Source: Deltaproteobacteria bacterium
GTDB taxonomy: Bacteria > Myxococcota_A > UBA796 > SXON01
NCBI GenBank assembly: GCA_947490345.1
Contig: CANLGL010000053.1
Location: forward strand, 1-38,145
DNA: 38,145 nucleotides
Direction: 5' to 3'
The notes beneath the pieces were generated by a model, which ran no database searches, was not told the origin of the DNA, and worked only from the letters and a program-made list of their open reading frames with translations. Below are positions 15,889-25,141 of the stretch, in pieces (within the stretch, counting starts at the first letter, position 1; each line of letters opens with the position of its first letter). A program made the translations under genes and the position numbers.

Positions 15889-16940
15889 CCGGGAACGCCC
15901 CCGACGCTGTCTTGGTTTTGCGCTTTTCGTCACTGGGCGACGTTGTCTTGCTGGCGCCCGCACTCGACGCGTTGCATGCGGCGTGGCCGACGACCCGGAT
16001 CGTCCTCGGCGTTGCCGCCGCGATTGCGCCCGTCCTCGCGCATGATCCGGCCGTCGCCCAGCTCGTCACGCTTCTACCGGGGGAGGGCGCAGGCGCCTAC
16101 GCCGCGCGCCTGAAGCAGGCGTTGGCAACGCACGACACGGTGGCCATCCTCGACCTGCACAGCTCGGTCCGCAGTGTGGCACTGCGCGCGCTCTTGCCCT
16201 TGCATTGGCCTCGCACCGTGTGGCACAAACGCGACCTCGCGGCGACCGTGGCGGTTGGGTTGCGCCTGAAGACCTGGCGATCCGAGCGGCTGCATGCGGA
16301 CCGTTACCACCTTGCCGTCGAAAGGCTGGTGGGCAGGCCGCTCCCGCGTGGACGTTTGCGTAGTTTCCCCCATCCCGACGCCGTCGCGCGATGTCGGGAC
16401 CTGCTCGCCAACTCGGGCCGCGACCCCGCGCGTCCGCTGGTGGGCATGGCGCCCGGCGCCCGTTGGGCAACCAAGCGCTGGGCCGCCGATCGTTTCGCCG
16501 CTGTCGCTCGCGAGGCGATCGCCGCCGGCTGCGACGTCGTCGTCCAGGGTAGCGGCGACGAAGCGGCGCTCTGCGGCGAGATCGCCGGGCTCGCTCCGGG
16601 AAGCATCAATCTGGCCGCAAGACTCGACGTCGCGGCGCTCCTCGGGTTGATGCCGCACTGCGCTGCGTTTGTCGCCAACGACAGCGGAGCGATGCACATC
16701 GCGCGGGCCGCAGGCGTGCCGACCGTCGCCATCTTCGGCAGCACCGACCCCGGGAGCTTCGCGTGGGATGGCCACCGAGCCTTGTCCGCCACCCTCCCCT
16801 GCGCCCCATGCTCCTTCTACGGGCGCGCCACCTGCCCAGAAGGGCACCTGCGTTGCCTCGGCGAGGTGTCCAGTGAGGCGGTCTGGGCCGCGGTGAGAGA
16901 TGTGCTCGCCAGCGGACCAGCGCCTACGCTGCACGGCTAG
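15885..16940 (+). CDS. Glycosyltransferase family 9 (heptosyltransferase-like)
   Basis: 351 residues. Opens with LVLRFSSLGDVVLLAPAL, the hallmark of LPS heptosyltransferases (WaaC/WaaF and relatives), which transfer ADP-heptose to the inner core. A second hallmark is at the C-terminal domain, VANDSGAMHIARAAGVPTVA followed by IFGSTDP, and an acceptor-linked GARWATKRW. A Cys-rich tail (CAPCSFYGRATCPEGHLRC) is unusual-looking but is common in the family. The GTG at 15885 overlaps the SGNH stop. Acts on the cytoplasmic face of the inner membrane. The donor may be heptose or another ADP-sugar. Confidence 0.88.
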   Translation: MTGNAPDAVLVLRFSSLGDVVLLAPALDALHAAWPTTRIVLGVAAAIAPVLAHDPAVAQLVTLLPGEGAGAYAARLKQALATHDTVAILDLHSSVRSVALRALLPLHWPRTVWHKRDLAATVAVGLRLKTWRSERLHADRYHLAVERLVGRPLPRGRLRSFPHPDAVARCRDLLANSGRDPARPLVGMAPGARWATKRWAADRFAAVAREAIAAGCDVVVQGSGDEAALCGEIAGLAPGSINLAARLDVAALLGLMPHCAAFVANDSGAMHIARAAGVPTVAIFGSTDPGSFAWDGHRALSATLPCAPCSFYGRATCPEGHLRCLGEVSSEAVWAAVRDVLASGPAPTLHG

Positions 16941-17028
16941 GGCGGCACATTTCTGCCGGCCGACGCCGGCGGTCTCGGCGACGCCCTAGCGCAGCCGCAC
17001 CACGAGCCCCCTGCTATGCTTGCGCAGC

Positions 17029-18597
17029 ATGCTCCTCTTGCTCCTCGCCTGCACGGACCTCGACGCGACCCCAGGCCTCGACAGCGACGCCGTCGACGAG
17101 CCCCCGCGCACCTGCGAAGCCCCGACGCTCGCGTTGCAGAACGACTTCCCGCTGGAAACCCTCCCGGCCACCTACGACCACCGCCACACCCAGCAGGGCG
17201 TTGCCCTCGGCGATATCGACGGCGACGGGTGGATCGACGCCATCTTCGGCTTCGGTGGGGGCGCGGCCGGCTTCCGGAACGACGGCGCGGGGAACCTCGT
17301 CTTCGACAGCACCATCGACATGGACGGCGGCCCGATGCCCAGCGGACAGGGCGCCGCGCTCGCCGACCTCGACGGCGACGATGACCTGGACCTCTACATC
17401 GGGCGGGACCGGGGCTGGCTCGCGGTGATCGGCATCAACGACGGCACCGGCCACTTCACCGGGACTGAGTTGGCCGGCTCGGCCATCGCCACCATGACCG
17501 GGAGCTTCGCCGACTTCGATGGCGACCTGGACCTTGACCTGTTCGTCGGCGCCACCATCACCGACACCGACGGGACCGGCGTCATCGACGGCACCGTCAC
17601 CCAGGGCGACGGCGATCAGTTCTACATCCACGAAGCCGACGACACCTTCACCAATCGAACGGACCTGTTCCCGGTCGCAGACATGTTCGGTTGGACCTTT
17701 CAGGGCTCGCCCATCGACTACGATGAAGACGGTGACCTGGATCTGTACATGGCCCATGACTGGGGCGCCTACATCCAACCCAACCGGATGATGCGCAACG
17801 ACGGCCACGCCAACTTCACCCGCGACGCCGATTGTACCTGTGAGCTCGTCCAATACTCGATGGGCGCCGCGGTCGGCGACGCCAACGAAGACGGCGTCCC
17901 GGATCTGTTTTCTACCGACATCGGCGGCCCCGAGCTCCAACTGAACCTCGGTGACGGCACATTTGTCGACGCCACTCAGGCCCTCGGTGCCACCATTCCC
18001 GCCAACGAGACGTCCCTGACGTCGTGGGGTACGAGCTTCGTCGACCTCGATCAGGACAGCCACATGGACCTGGTGGCGGTCCACGGGCAGCTCGGCCAGC
18101 CCGAGCTCATCGGTGAGGCGGCCGGCACCGACGACATGGTGGACGGCGAGCTTCAATACGACCAGGTGCTGCTCGGGCAGGAGGACGGCAGCTTTTTCCT
18201 AGCCGACGTCGGGTTCATCGACGGGGAGCGCAAACGTGCGGTGGCCATCGGCGACCTCGATCGCGACGGGGATCCCGACCTGGTGACCGCCGGCAAGTAC
18301 TTCATGCGGCAGTGGCGCAATGACGGCGGGTGCGGGGCCGGCGTTCGGGTTCTGTTGGAAGGCAAAGGCAAGAACCGCGATGCCATCGGCGCCAAGGTGA
18401 CCGTCGGCATTGGCGAACGCGAAATCACCCAATGGATGCTGCCCTCCACGACCTTTTCGTCCAACGCCCCCGAACTCTATTTCGGCGTCGGGGCCGCCCA
18501 CCGGTTGGACAGCATCCACGTGGTGTGGCCCGATGGGACAGTGTCAGATTCCGGCGAAGCGCTTCCGGGCGAAACCGTTGAGTTGGCGTGGCCGTGA
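17029..18597 (+). CDS. FG-GAP/VCBS repeat lipoprotein with ASPIC/UnbV C-terminus
   Basis: 522 residues. MLLLLLAC gives a lipobox Cys at residue 8; a TTG nine bases upstream would add Leu-Arg-Ser. An acidic linker follows. The body is a chain of FG-GAP-type units containing Ca2+-loop motifs such as GDIDGDGWIDAIF, LADLDGDDDLDLYI and GDLDRDGDPDL, expected to fold as a beta-propeller. The last 70 residues match the ASPIC/UnbV domain (GAKVTV to HVVWPDG). Surface adhesion or substrate-binding is likely. It is tail-to-tail, one base apart, with a paralogue (18599-20140). Confidence 0.85.
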   Translation: MLLLLLACTDLDATPGLDSDAVDEPPRTCEAPTLALQNDFPLETLPATYDHRHTQQGVALGDIDGDGWIDAIFGFGGGAAGFRNDGAGNLVFDSTIDMDGGPMPSGQGAALADLDGDDDLDLYIGRDRGWLAVIGINDGTGHFTGTELAGSAIATMTGSFADFDGDLDLDLFVGATITDTDGTGVIDGTVTQGDGDQFYIHEADDTFTNRTDLFPVADMFGWTFQGSPIDYDEDGDLDLYMAHDWGAYIQPNRMMRNDGHANFTRDADCTCELVQYSMGAAVGDANEDGVPDLFSTDIGGPELQLNLGDGTFVDATQALGATIPANETSLTSWGTSFVDLDQDSHMDLVAVHGQLGQPELIGEAAGTDDMVDGELQYDQVLLGQEDGSFFLADVGFIDGERKRAVAIGDLDRDGDPDLVTAGKYFMRQWRNDGGCGAGVRVLLEGKGKNRDAIGAKVTVGIGEREITQWMLPSTTFSSNAPELYFGVGAAHRLDSIHVVWPDGTVSDSGEALPGETVELAWP

Positions 18598-18598
18598 G

Positions 18599-20140
18599 CT
18601 ACGGCTGCTCGACATCCAACACCGACCCCAACGGAACATCGACCAGCTCCGTTTGCTGTCCGTCTCGCCAGGTGATCACGATGCGGTCGGCCGACGGGTA
18701 CCCACCGAAGCCAACGTAGACCTCGTCGGCGTTGGACGAACTGGTGGTCGAGGGAAGATGCCACAGGCGATGCGACGCGCCGCCAACCTCGACATCGATC
18801 TGCGCCCCGATGAGGTTCTGGCCATACAGCCGCAGCGTGGCGCCCGGGGGGCAGCCGCCCTCGGTGTGGAACTGCTGGAGGAAGTACTTTCCGACGCTCA
18901 ACAGGTCAGGACGTCCATCGCGGTCGAAGTCTCCCGAAGCATAGGCCCGGGTGCGCGGGCCGTCAGCGAATGCATCGCTGGGGGATCGGGCGAAACCACC
19001 GACACCGTCTGACAACAAGACCTGGTTGGGTTGGACGGGGCCGTCCACCCCATCGATGCCGGAGGCCTCGAAGTTCTGCCCACTCTGCCCGAAGGTGACG
19101 ATCAGGTCCTGGTCGCGGTCGGCGTCCAGGTCGACAAAGCCCGTCCCCCAACTCACCATGCTCTCCGGGGTCGCCGGAATATACGCGTCACCCGCCACGA
19201 GCGTTGCATTGGCGAAGGAGCCGTCGCCCGTGTTGAAGAGCAGCTCCGGCGGGCCCACGTCGGTGACGTACAGGTCGGGCAGTCCGTCCTGGTTCGCATC
19301 GCCCACCGCCACGCCCATCGAGTACAGCGCCAGGTCACAGCCACAATCAGCGGCTTTGGTGAAATGAGCGAGGCCATCGTTGAGCAGCAGGTGGTTGGGC
19401 TCGATGTAGGGCCCCGCGTCGTTGCCAACGTAGAGATCGAGGTCGCCGTCACCCTCGACGTCCAGCCACACGGTGTGCAGCGTCATGCCGTAGCGGGTGT
19501 CCTCGGGAAGGGCGCCCACCGCCTCGGCAAAACGGTGGTCCGGGCCCTGGAGCAGCAGCAGGTTGGCGTCACCCACCTCCGACCCGCTGGCAATGTCCTC
19601 GTAGGTCATGTCCTGAACCGCGGCCGACAGGTAGGCGTCGAGATCCCCGTCGCCGTCAGCATCTCCGAACGCGATCGCGTAGGTCGTCACCGCCGTTCCA
19701 GGGATGGACTCCGCGGTGAACCGCCCGCTGCCGTCGTTCCAGAGCAACCACGCGTCGCCTTGCCAGCTACCGAACATCGCGTCGAGGTCGCCGTCGCCGT
19801 CGAGATCGGCGAGCGCCACCGCCTCCGACGCCGGCAACACATCTGATACAAGTGAGATCGTATCATCGAGGGCGAGGCCGCCGGCGCCGTCGTTTCGGAG
19901 GCCGAAGGAGCCACCGCCCCACGCCACCAGCGCGTCCAGCCAGCCGTCCCCGTCGAGGTCCCCGACGCCCACGCCCTGCACGGTGTGAGAAAGGTCCGCG
20001 CGCGTTGGCAAACTCGATTCAGCGAGCGTGGTGACCGGCGTCATCTCCAGCGGGGAGCAGGCGGCTGGCCGGACCGCATCCTCGGAATCGACGCCCGAGT
20101 GCGGAGAATCTGTCGCGACACATCCGATGAGCAGCAGCAC
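18599..20140 (-). CDS. FG-GAP/VCBS repeat lipoprotein with ASPIC/UnbV C-terminus, paralogue
   Basis: 513 residues, same architecture as its convergent neighbour: GDLDGDGWLDALVAWGGGSF, LADLDGDGDLDAMF, and a C-terminal UnbV-like domain (IDVEVGG to RIVITWRDG). The N-terminus MLLLIGC places the lipobox Cys at residue 7. The GTG at 20140 is the only start: an in-frame TGA lies two codons upstream (20144-20146). The two proteins share order, spacing and phrases such as GLRNDGAGG/GFRNDGAGN, so they descend from one gene by inverted duplication or rearrangement. Confidence 0.85.
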   Translation of the reverse strand: MLLLIGCVATDSPHSGVDSEDAVRPAACSPLEMTPVTTLAESSLPTRADLSHTVQGVGVGDLDGDGWLDALVAWGGGSFGLRNDGAGGLALDDTISLVSDVLPASEAVALADLDGDGDLDAMFGSWQGDAWLLWNDGSGRFTAESIPGTAVTTYAIAFGDADGDGDLDAYLSAAVQDMTYEDIASGSEVGDANLLLLQGPDHRFAEAVGALPEDTRYGMTLHTVWLDVEGDGDLDLYVGNDAGPYIEPNHLLLNDGLAHFTKAADCGCDLALYSMGVAVGDANQDGLPDLYVTDVGPPELLFNTGDGSFANATLVAGDAYIPATPESMVSWGTGFVDLDADRDQDLIVTFGQSGQNFEASGIDGVDGPVQPNQVLLSDGVGGFARSPSDAFADGPRTRAYASGDFDRDGRPDLLSVGKYFLQQFHTEGGCPPGATLRLYGQNLIGAQIDVEVGGASHRLWHLPSTTSSSNADEVYVGFGGYPSADRIVITWRDGQQTELVDVPLGSVLDVEQP

Positions 20141-20264
20141 GCCTCAGCATAGCGTGGGGTGGACGCGTCAGCCGGCGCCACCCTCCCCAGTTTCCGTTGC
20201 CCCTTGCATCCGCCGGCGCTTGACGGCCCCGCGCCGAGCGCGTACGCTCACGACGAGGCCGTCC

Positions 20265-22859
20265 ATGCCCACCAAGAAGCCGACGATCCAGGTGGTCATC
20301 GACGATCGATGGGCCCTGGCTGAACTATTCGGCTGCGGCGCCAGTGGGCGGGTCTGGCGGGCGCGAGACCGTACGTCGGGCGCCGACGTGGCCATCAAGC
20401 TCATCCGGGTCAACTCGGTGGAGCATCAACGACGCGTCACGCGTGAGATCACGGCCCTGCGGATGCTCCGACTTCCCGGCGTGGTCCAATTCCTGGGCCA
20501 CGGCGAGTACCTGGGCGAGCCCTACCTGGTCATGGAGCTGGTGCCCGGGGAGCCGTTTCCAGGACGTCGTGGGCGCGGCGGTTGGAGCGGCTTGCGCCTG
20601 CCCGCCCTGCGGTTGTGCGACGCCCTCGCCCGCGTGCACGCCCTCGGGATCGTCCACCGCGACTTGAAGCCTGGGAATGTGCTCGTCGACGAACGAGACC
20701 ACGTCACGATCCTCGACTTCGGCCTCGCCCGCGGCACCCCTGGGGACCTAGGCAACAGCGGGTCAGATCCTTACGTTGGAACACCTCGTTACCTTGCCCC
20801 AGAGCAGCTCGCCGGAGAGGAGTTCGACGCCCGTGCCGATCTGTACGCGGTGGGGGTGATGCTCTTCGAGGCGCTCGCCGGCGTTCCCCCGAACCGCGAC
20901 GACGAGTTTTTCGCCCGTCTGATCAGCGTCGAGCCACCGACCCACGCCAGTCTCCACCTGCTGGCCCCCGACGCCCCAGCGGGCGTACGAAACGTCATTC
21001 ACGCGCTCCTGGAGGGCTCACCCGAAGCGCGACCGCAAGATGCGCTCACGACGCGCGCGTTGCTCGGCGCCGCCGGAGCCGGCCCAGACGAGGGCAACTA
21101 CCGCCTTCCGGCTCGGCCAGCCCACGCCGGACCGCTCGAACTCGACGAACTCATGCGGATCTTCGAGGGTCCCGACCCCTTCTTCCACCTCCGCGAAGAC
21201 GCGGCCAGGCTTTTGCTCGCACGGACCCGCGGCATCCCCGCCCGCGTTGAAATGGAGCTCAGCGACTGGCTTTCTGGAGGATTTGCCCAGCGTACTGGAA
21301 ACGGGATCACCGTCGATCGGAACGCGCTCGAGCAACTGTTCAGCGTGGTCGTCCCCTCGCTCGTGCCATGCGCCGTGAGGGAGGACCAGTGGAGCGGAGA
21401 GCTCCGGCAGTTGATGGGCTGGCTGGTGGTCGCCAGCGGACCCATCAACGTCGAACAACTGTCGATCGCGATGCGCCGCAGCACCACGCGCGTGCTGGAC
21501 GGCCTCGGCCTCCTGCACCGACTGGGCCTGGTCGAGCCTCGGGGAGACGGAGAGTGGTGCGCCGTCGCCGTGCCGCCGAGCCCGTTGCACGAGTCCTACG
21601 CCGCTCTCCTTGCCAAACACTGGCGCCTCGCCGGCGTCTTCGCCCCGGGCAGCCTGGCCCGCCTCCGACAGCTGTTGGCCGCAGGCGATCTCGCCGAAGC
21701 GGTCGACTGCGCAACCCTCGCCGCCGAGCACGCCCTGGCCGCCGGACGTGACGGACACGCCGTCGCCGTGATGACCGGGGTGCTCGCAAACGCCACTGAT
21801 CCCGGCTTCGGGCCGAGCCTGGCCGCCGCGATTCCCAGCCTGGTTCGCGGGGCAATCCGGGGCGGCGGCTATGACGGTCTCCGAGCTGCCGCCCTGTGTC
21901 TCGCGCGCCTGCCGGAGGCGGCCGTCCTCGCCGGGGTGATCGTCCTCGACGCCGAGGCGCTGTCGGCCAGAGGACGTCACGCCGAAGCGGTGGCCACGGT
22001 GGCCAGGCTCCCCGCGTCAGCGACCTCGGAGTTGCGGCTCGCGAGCGCGTCCATCGAGCTGCGACACGCAGTCCGCCTCGCTCCGGAGACAGCACGCGCG
22101 GTGCTCGCGAGGGCGTACGAGACCTTCGGCGGCCAGCCCGCCGCCCTCGCCCGCCTCACCACGTGGACTGGGCTCGTGGCCTTCGCCGACGGCGACTTCG
22201 AAGGGGCGCTGAGCGCCCACCGGCGGGCCCTGGCCGCGACCGACGAGGGGGACGGCCTTGCCATCCGCGTGAACCTCATCAACGCGCTGCAGGCTCTTTT
22301 TCGCATCGACGAGGTGACGGTCGAGGCGGACACCCTTGAGCGTGACGCCCGCCGGCTGCGCTCCCCGCGCTACGAGGCCCACGGCGCCACGATGGCGTTG
22401 GTGGCCGCGTATCGCGCTGGGCGTGACGCAGAGCTGTCTGATGAGCTGGTGGCGGCATCGGCGATGGTGTCGGTGGGCATGCGCCATGCCAATCTGTGCC
22501 TGACCGGGGCGGCATCGGCATGGCGCCGGGGGCAAGCCGAGCGCTGTCAGGCGCTGGCACTCCGCGCAGAGAGTGCCGCCCGCGCGGCCAACCGCCCCGA
22601 TCTCAGCCTGGTCCCTCGCGCCCTCCGGCTGGCGGGCGGAGATGGCGACGTCACGATCGATGCGCTGACGGCCGAGATCGAGCGCGGCCGCGCACCACGG
22701 CAGTCGGTGCAGGCCGCCGCGCTCTTGGCCTCGCTGGGGTACCGGCACCGCGAGCCCCCCGCCACCTGGCTGGATGCGGTGCCATCGGCCTTCCATGGGG
22801 TGCGGCTCGAGGTGCTGAGCATGCGTGAGTGCCTGACGATGCTGCGGGTTGACACGTAG
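20265..22859 (+). CDS. Serine/threonine protein kinase with long C-terminal helical repeat region
   Basis: 864 residues. An N-terminal eukaryotic-type kinase domain (about 14-275): Gly-rich loop F-G-C-G-A-S-G-R-V (22-30), Lys45 in VAIKLI, catalytic loop HRDLKPGN (131-138), DFG (151-153) and APE (178-180), all intact, so active. After about 280 comes a winged-helix-like or linker region and then about 300 residues of helical repeats similar to TPRs (for example AFADGDFEGALSAHRRALAATDEG). No Walker A is seen, unlike many myxobacterial kinase-ATPase-TPR proteins. No transmembrane helix is visible. ATG 20265 is used; the preceding frame overlaps the divergent lipoprotein gene. Confidence 0.9.
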   Translation: MPTKKPTIQVVIDDRWALAELFGCGASGRVWRARDRTSGADVAIKLIRVNSVEHQRRVTREITALRMLRLPGVVQFLGHGEYLGEPYLVMELVPGEPFPGRRGRGGWSGLRLPALRLCDALARVHALGIVHRDLKPGNVLVDERDHVTILDFGLARGTPGDLGNSGSDPYVGTPRYLAPEQLAGEEFDARADLYAVGVMLFEALAGVPPNRDDEFFARLISVEPPTHASLHLLAPDAPAGVRNVIHALLEGSPEARPQDALTTRALLGAAGAGPDEGNYRLPARPAHAGPLELDELMRIFEGPDPFFHLREDAARLLLARTRGIPARVEMELSDWLSGGFAQRTGNGITVDRNALEQLFSVVVPSLVPCAVREDQWSGELRQLMGWLVVASGPINVEQLSIAMRRSTTRVLDGLGLLHRLGLVEPRGDGEWCAVAVPPSPLHESYAALLAKHWRLAGVFAPGSLARLRQLLAAGDLAEAVDCATLAAEHALAAGRDGHAVAVMTGVLANATDPGFGPSLAAAIPSLVRGAIRGGGYDGLRAAALCLARLPEAAVLAGVIVLDAEALSARGRHAEAVATVARLPASATSELRLASASIELRHAVRLAPETARAVLARAYETFGGQPAALARLTTWTGLVAFADGDFEGALSAHRRALAATDEGDGLAIRVNLINALQALFRIDEVTVEADTLERDARRLRSPRYEAHGATMALVAAYRAGRDAELSDELVAASAMVSVGMRHANLCLTGAASAWRRGQAERCQALALRAESAARAANRPDLSLVPRALRLAGGDGDVTIDALTAEIERGRAPRQSVQAAALLASLGYRHREPPATWLDAVPSAFHGVRLEVLSMRECLTMLRVDT

Positions 22860-22900
22860 GCTTGACGACGTGAGCGCGATGGCGCACGATTCGGCACGGA

Positions 22901-23920
22901 GTGCCGATGCCGAGTCTGCCTATCCCCAGCGAGGCCCGCCAATGGCGCCGATCGGACGGCAGCCTCGCGGGGGTGGTGTTCGCCGACTCGTGGAGCACAC
23001 CGGAGCCCGACCCCGGCGCCGAGGGCGCGGCGCGGCGTTTCCTGCTGCGGCATGCCTCCCACCTCGGCCTGGCCGACGCCGAACTGCCAGTGAATCCGCC
23101 CCCGGACGACAGCCCGGACCTGCACCTGAAGTTGGAGCTCTACCGCTCCTCCGGCCCGATCGTCGTGATTGGTCTGGTGCGCCGCAAAGACGGGCTCAAC
23201 ATCGAGGGGCAAGGCGTGACCGTGCACGTCCGCAAGCGCGATCAGAGCGTGCTCGCGGTGATCAGTGCCCTCCATCCCGTCGTCCTTCCAATCGGTCCGG
23301 TCCCCCCGTTCCGATCCGGGTCCGGCGGAGCGAGTGTCTACTTTCCCGCCGGCCAGCTCCGCGCCTTGTTGGGGCTGAAGGGGGCGGCGAACCCCTGGGA
23401 CGGCGCGGGCCTGCGCGTCACCCACGCCGAGGCGCGCTGGGCACGGGTGCGCCTGCCGCCCTCAGGTCACCACCACAGCCAGGCGTTGCCGTGGACGGGA
23501 ACCCCGGTGGCCGACCCCGGACACGTGGTGCGGGTGATCGACATCGACTTCAAGGTGCCGCTCCGGGGCAGGCGGGCCGAGCCCTTCCGCGCCCGGATCG
23601 ACCTCGCCGGAACCGTGGTGTACGACGTGGCGCCTCGGGGCGCCGGCGATGTGATCGGAAACTGGCGTGAGGACCTGCTCGTCGGTGTGCCCTACGGCGG
23701 CGGCTACGGCTACGCTTGCCTGGTCAAGGGCCAGGGCCTGACCATCGGGTCGCCAAAGCTGTTGGCGGGTCCGGTCATCAAGGGGAACGCCTCGGTGAGC
23801 ATGGTCGGCTCGGCCGTGGCGGGCGGTGGCAGTCTCGGTGGCACGGCGGAGAACGACGTCGTCGTCGGCGCGTGGGCGACGGCGCAGTCGGCGAATGTGG
23901 CGGGGGCGTGGTTTTTCTGA
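22901..23920 (+). CDS. Protein with FTP/PepSY-like propeptide domain, no protease
   Basis: 339 residues. Residues about 40-125 (AARRFLLRHASHLGLADAEL, then a strand pair ending in TVHVRKRDQSVLAVIS) resemble the fungalysin/thermolysin propeptide (FTP) domain found before secreted metalloproteases. The rest contains Gly/Val strands but no HEXXH or Cys protease motif. No signal peptide is visible from the GTG at 22901 (MPMPSLPIPSE). The match is weak and by pattern only. It lies 41 bases after the kinase gene on the same strand, so it may share the transcript. Confidence 0.5.
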   Translation: MPMPSLPIPSEARQWRRSDGSLAGVVFADSWSTPEPDPGAEGAARRFLLRHASHLGLADAELPVNPPPDDSPDLHLKLELYRSSGPIVVIGLVRRKDGLNIEGQGVTVHVRKRDQSVLAVISALHPVVLPIGPVPPFRSGSGGASVYFPAGQLRALLGLKGAANPWDGAGLRVTHAEARWARVRLPPSGHHHSQALPWTGTPVADPGHVVRVIDIDFKVPLRGRRAEPFRARIDLAGTVVYDVAPRGAGDVIGNWREDLLVGVPYGGGYGYACLVKGQGLTIGSPKLLAGPVIKGNASVSMVGSAVAGGGSLGGTAENDVVVGAWATAQSANVAGAWFF

Positions 23921-24034
23921 GGGTGACCCGTCGGGATCAACACTGGACGCGGTACGAATAGACACATTGAAGTGGGACGTCGGTGGACCTTGCCGCGAGG
24001 GACGCCAGCTTGGCCGCGCGCATTCAAACAATCG

Positions 24035-25141
24035 TCATCGTCCCCCACCCACCCGCAGGCACTGCTCGAGAGCCTCCGCCACGACCCGGTGCCCCGCCGG
24101 CGTCCAGTGTCCGTCGAACTTGAAATAGGTCTCCTTCCCCTCCGCTGCCGCCCCCCGAAGCGGATCCACCAGGTCACAGGACGTGACGCCGGCCCGCGCG
24201 AGCAAGTCGTTGACGACCCAACGGGGCCCCTCCAGGTCCGCGTCGGCCGGATCCAGGCCCACCATCGAGAGTGTCCCGGCCGCCCGGGCTGTCTCTACCT
24301 GGAAGGCAGGCGGCGCAACGGCAACGACGAGTTGATCGCCGGCCCGGTCGGTGCTCGCCTTGAGTTCGCGGATCGCAGCCTCGGTGTAGGACGCCATCTG
24401 TTGGACCTGCACACCCGCGCTGCGGGTGAACAGCGCGAGCTCCTGGCTCCAGCGCTCCATTTTTTTCGGATCGTCCGCGACGTGCCGTCGGTTCTGCCAG
24501 ACCCGCGCCTGCGCGAAGAGGAACGACCGCCCCTCCAGCCATCCCGCCAGGCCCGAGGGTGGGGGAGGCTGCACGAACATGGACGGGTCCCACCTTTGGA
24601 TGACCCCCGGAAACCACGCGTTGTCGTACAGGTCGTTGCCCAGGAAGAACACAAGCAACACCGCCGTGGAACCGAGCGCCCCATCCACGCGCCAGTAGCG
24701 CCGCGTGGCCTGCCAGGTAGAGTAGCCCTCGACACCCCCGTTCCAGACCTCGGTCGAGGCGCCCAGTCGCTCGCCCAGCAGCGCCTCGAAGGTCTGGGCC
24801 TCCGGTACCTGGAGCGAGAGCGCAAAGGAGTCGCCGATGACGAGCCAGCGCTGCAGCGGGAGCATCGCGGCCGGCTCCGCGCCGCGCAAGCCGAGGCTGT
24901 TGAGCCGCACCTCCACCTCGCCGGCCAACGAGCGCCCTTTCGCCGAAAAGCCGGGGACCGGCCCATACATGAGGAACGGATCGCCAGCGTACATCCCCGG
25001 TGGTGTGACGAGCGCGCCCATGAGCAGCTCAGCCCCGCCGCCCGGTTGGATCACGCGAGCCAGCAGCTCAGCCAGGAGTATGCCCACCGCGCACCCGCCC
25101 AGGAGCAGGCCCACCCGCGCCATCCGGCCCCGCGCGCTCAT
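24035..25141 (-). CDS. SGNH-like membrane-anchored protein (AlgX/DUF-type)
   Basis: 368 residues from ATG 25141, which overlaps the stop of the upstream gene as ATGA; an ATG at 25156 is an alternative. A basic N-terminus and one transmembrane segment (about 8-30) anchor an external SGNH domain: block I WLVIGDSFALS, block III FFLGNDLYDN (Gly-Asn-Asp), and the C-terminal Asp-x-x-His in FDGHWTPAGH. This set is typical of O-acetyl-transferring or esterase proteins of exopolysaccharide pathways. Together with the membrane protein upstream it may act on a surface glycan. Confidence 0.8.
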   Translation of the reverse strand: MSARGRMARVGLLLGGCAVGILLAELLARVIQPGGGAELLMGALVTPPGMYAGDPFLMYGPVPGFSAKGRSLAGEVEVRLNSLGLRGAEPAAMLPLQRWLVIGDSFALSLQVPEAQTFEALLGERLGASTEVWNGGVEGYSTWQATRRYWRVDGALGSTAVLLVFFLGNDLYDNAWFPGVIQRWDPSMFVQPPPPSGLAGWLEGRSFLFAQARVWQNRRHVADDPKKMERWSQELALFTRSAGVQVQQMASYTEAAIRELKASTDRAGDQLVVAVAPPAFQVETARAAGTLSMVGLDPADADLEGPRWVVNDLLARAGVTSCDLVDPLRGAAAEGKETYFKFDGHWTPAGHRVVAEALEQCLRVGGGR

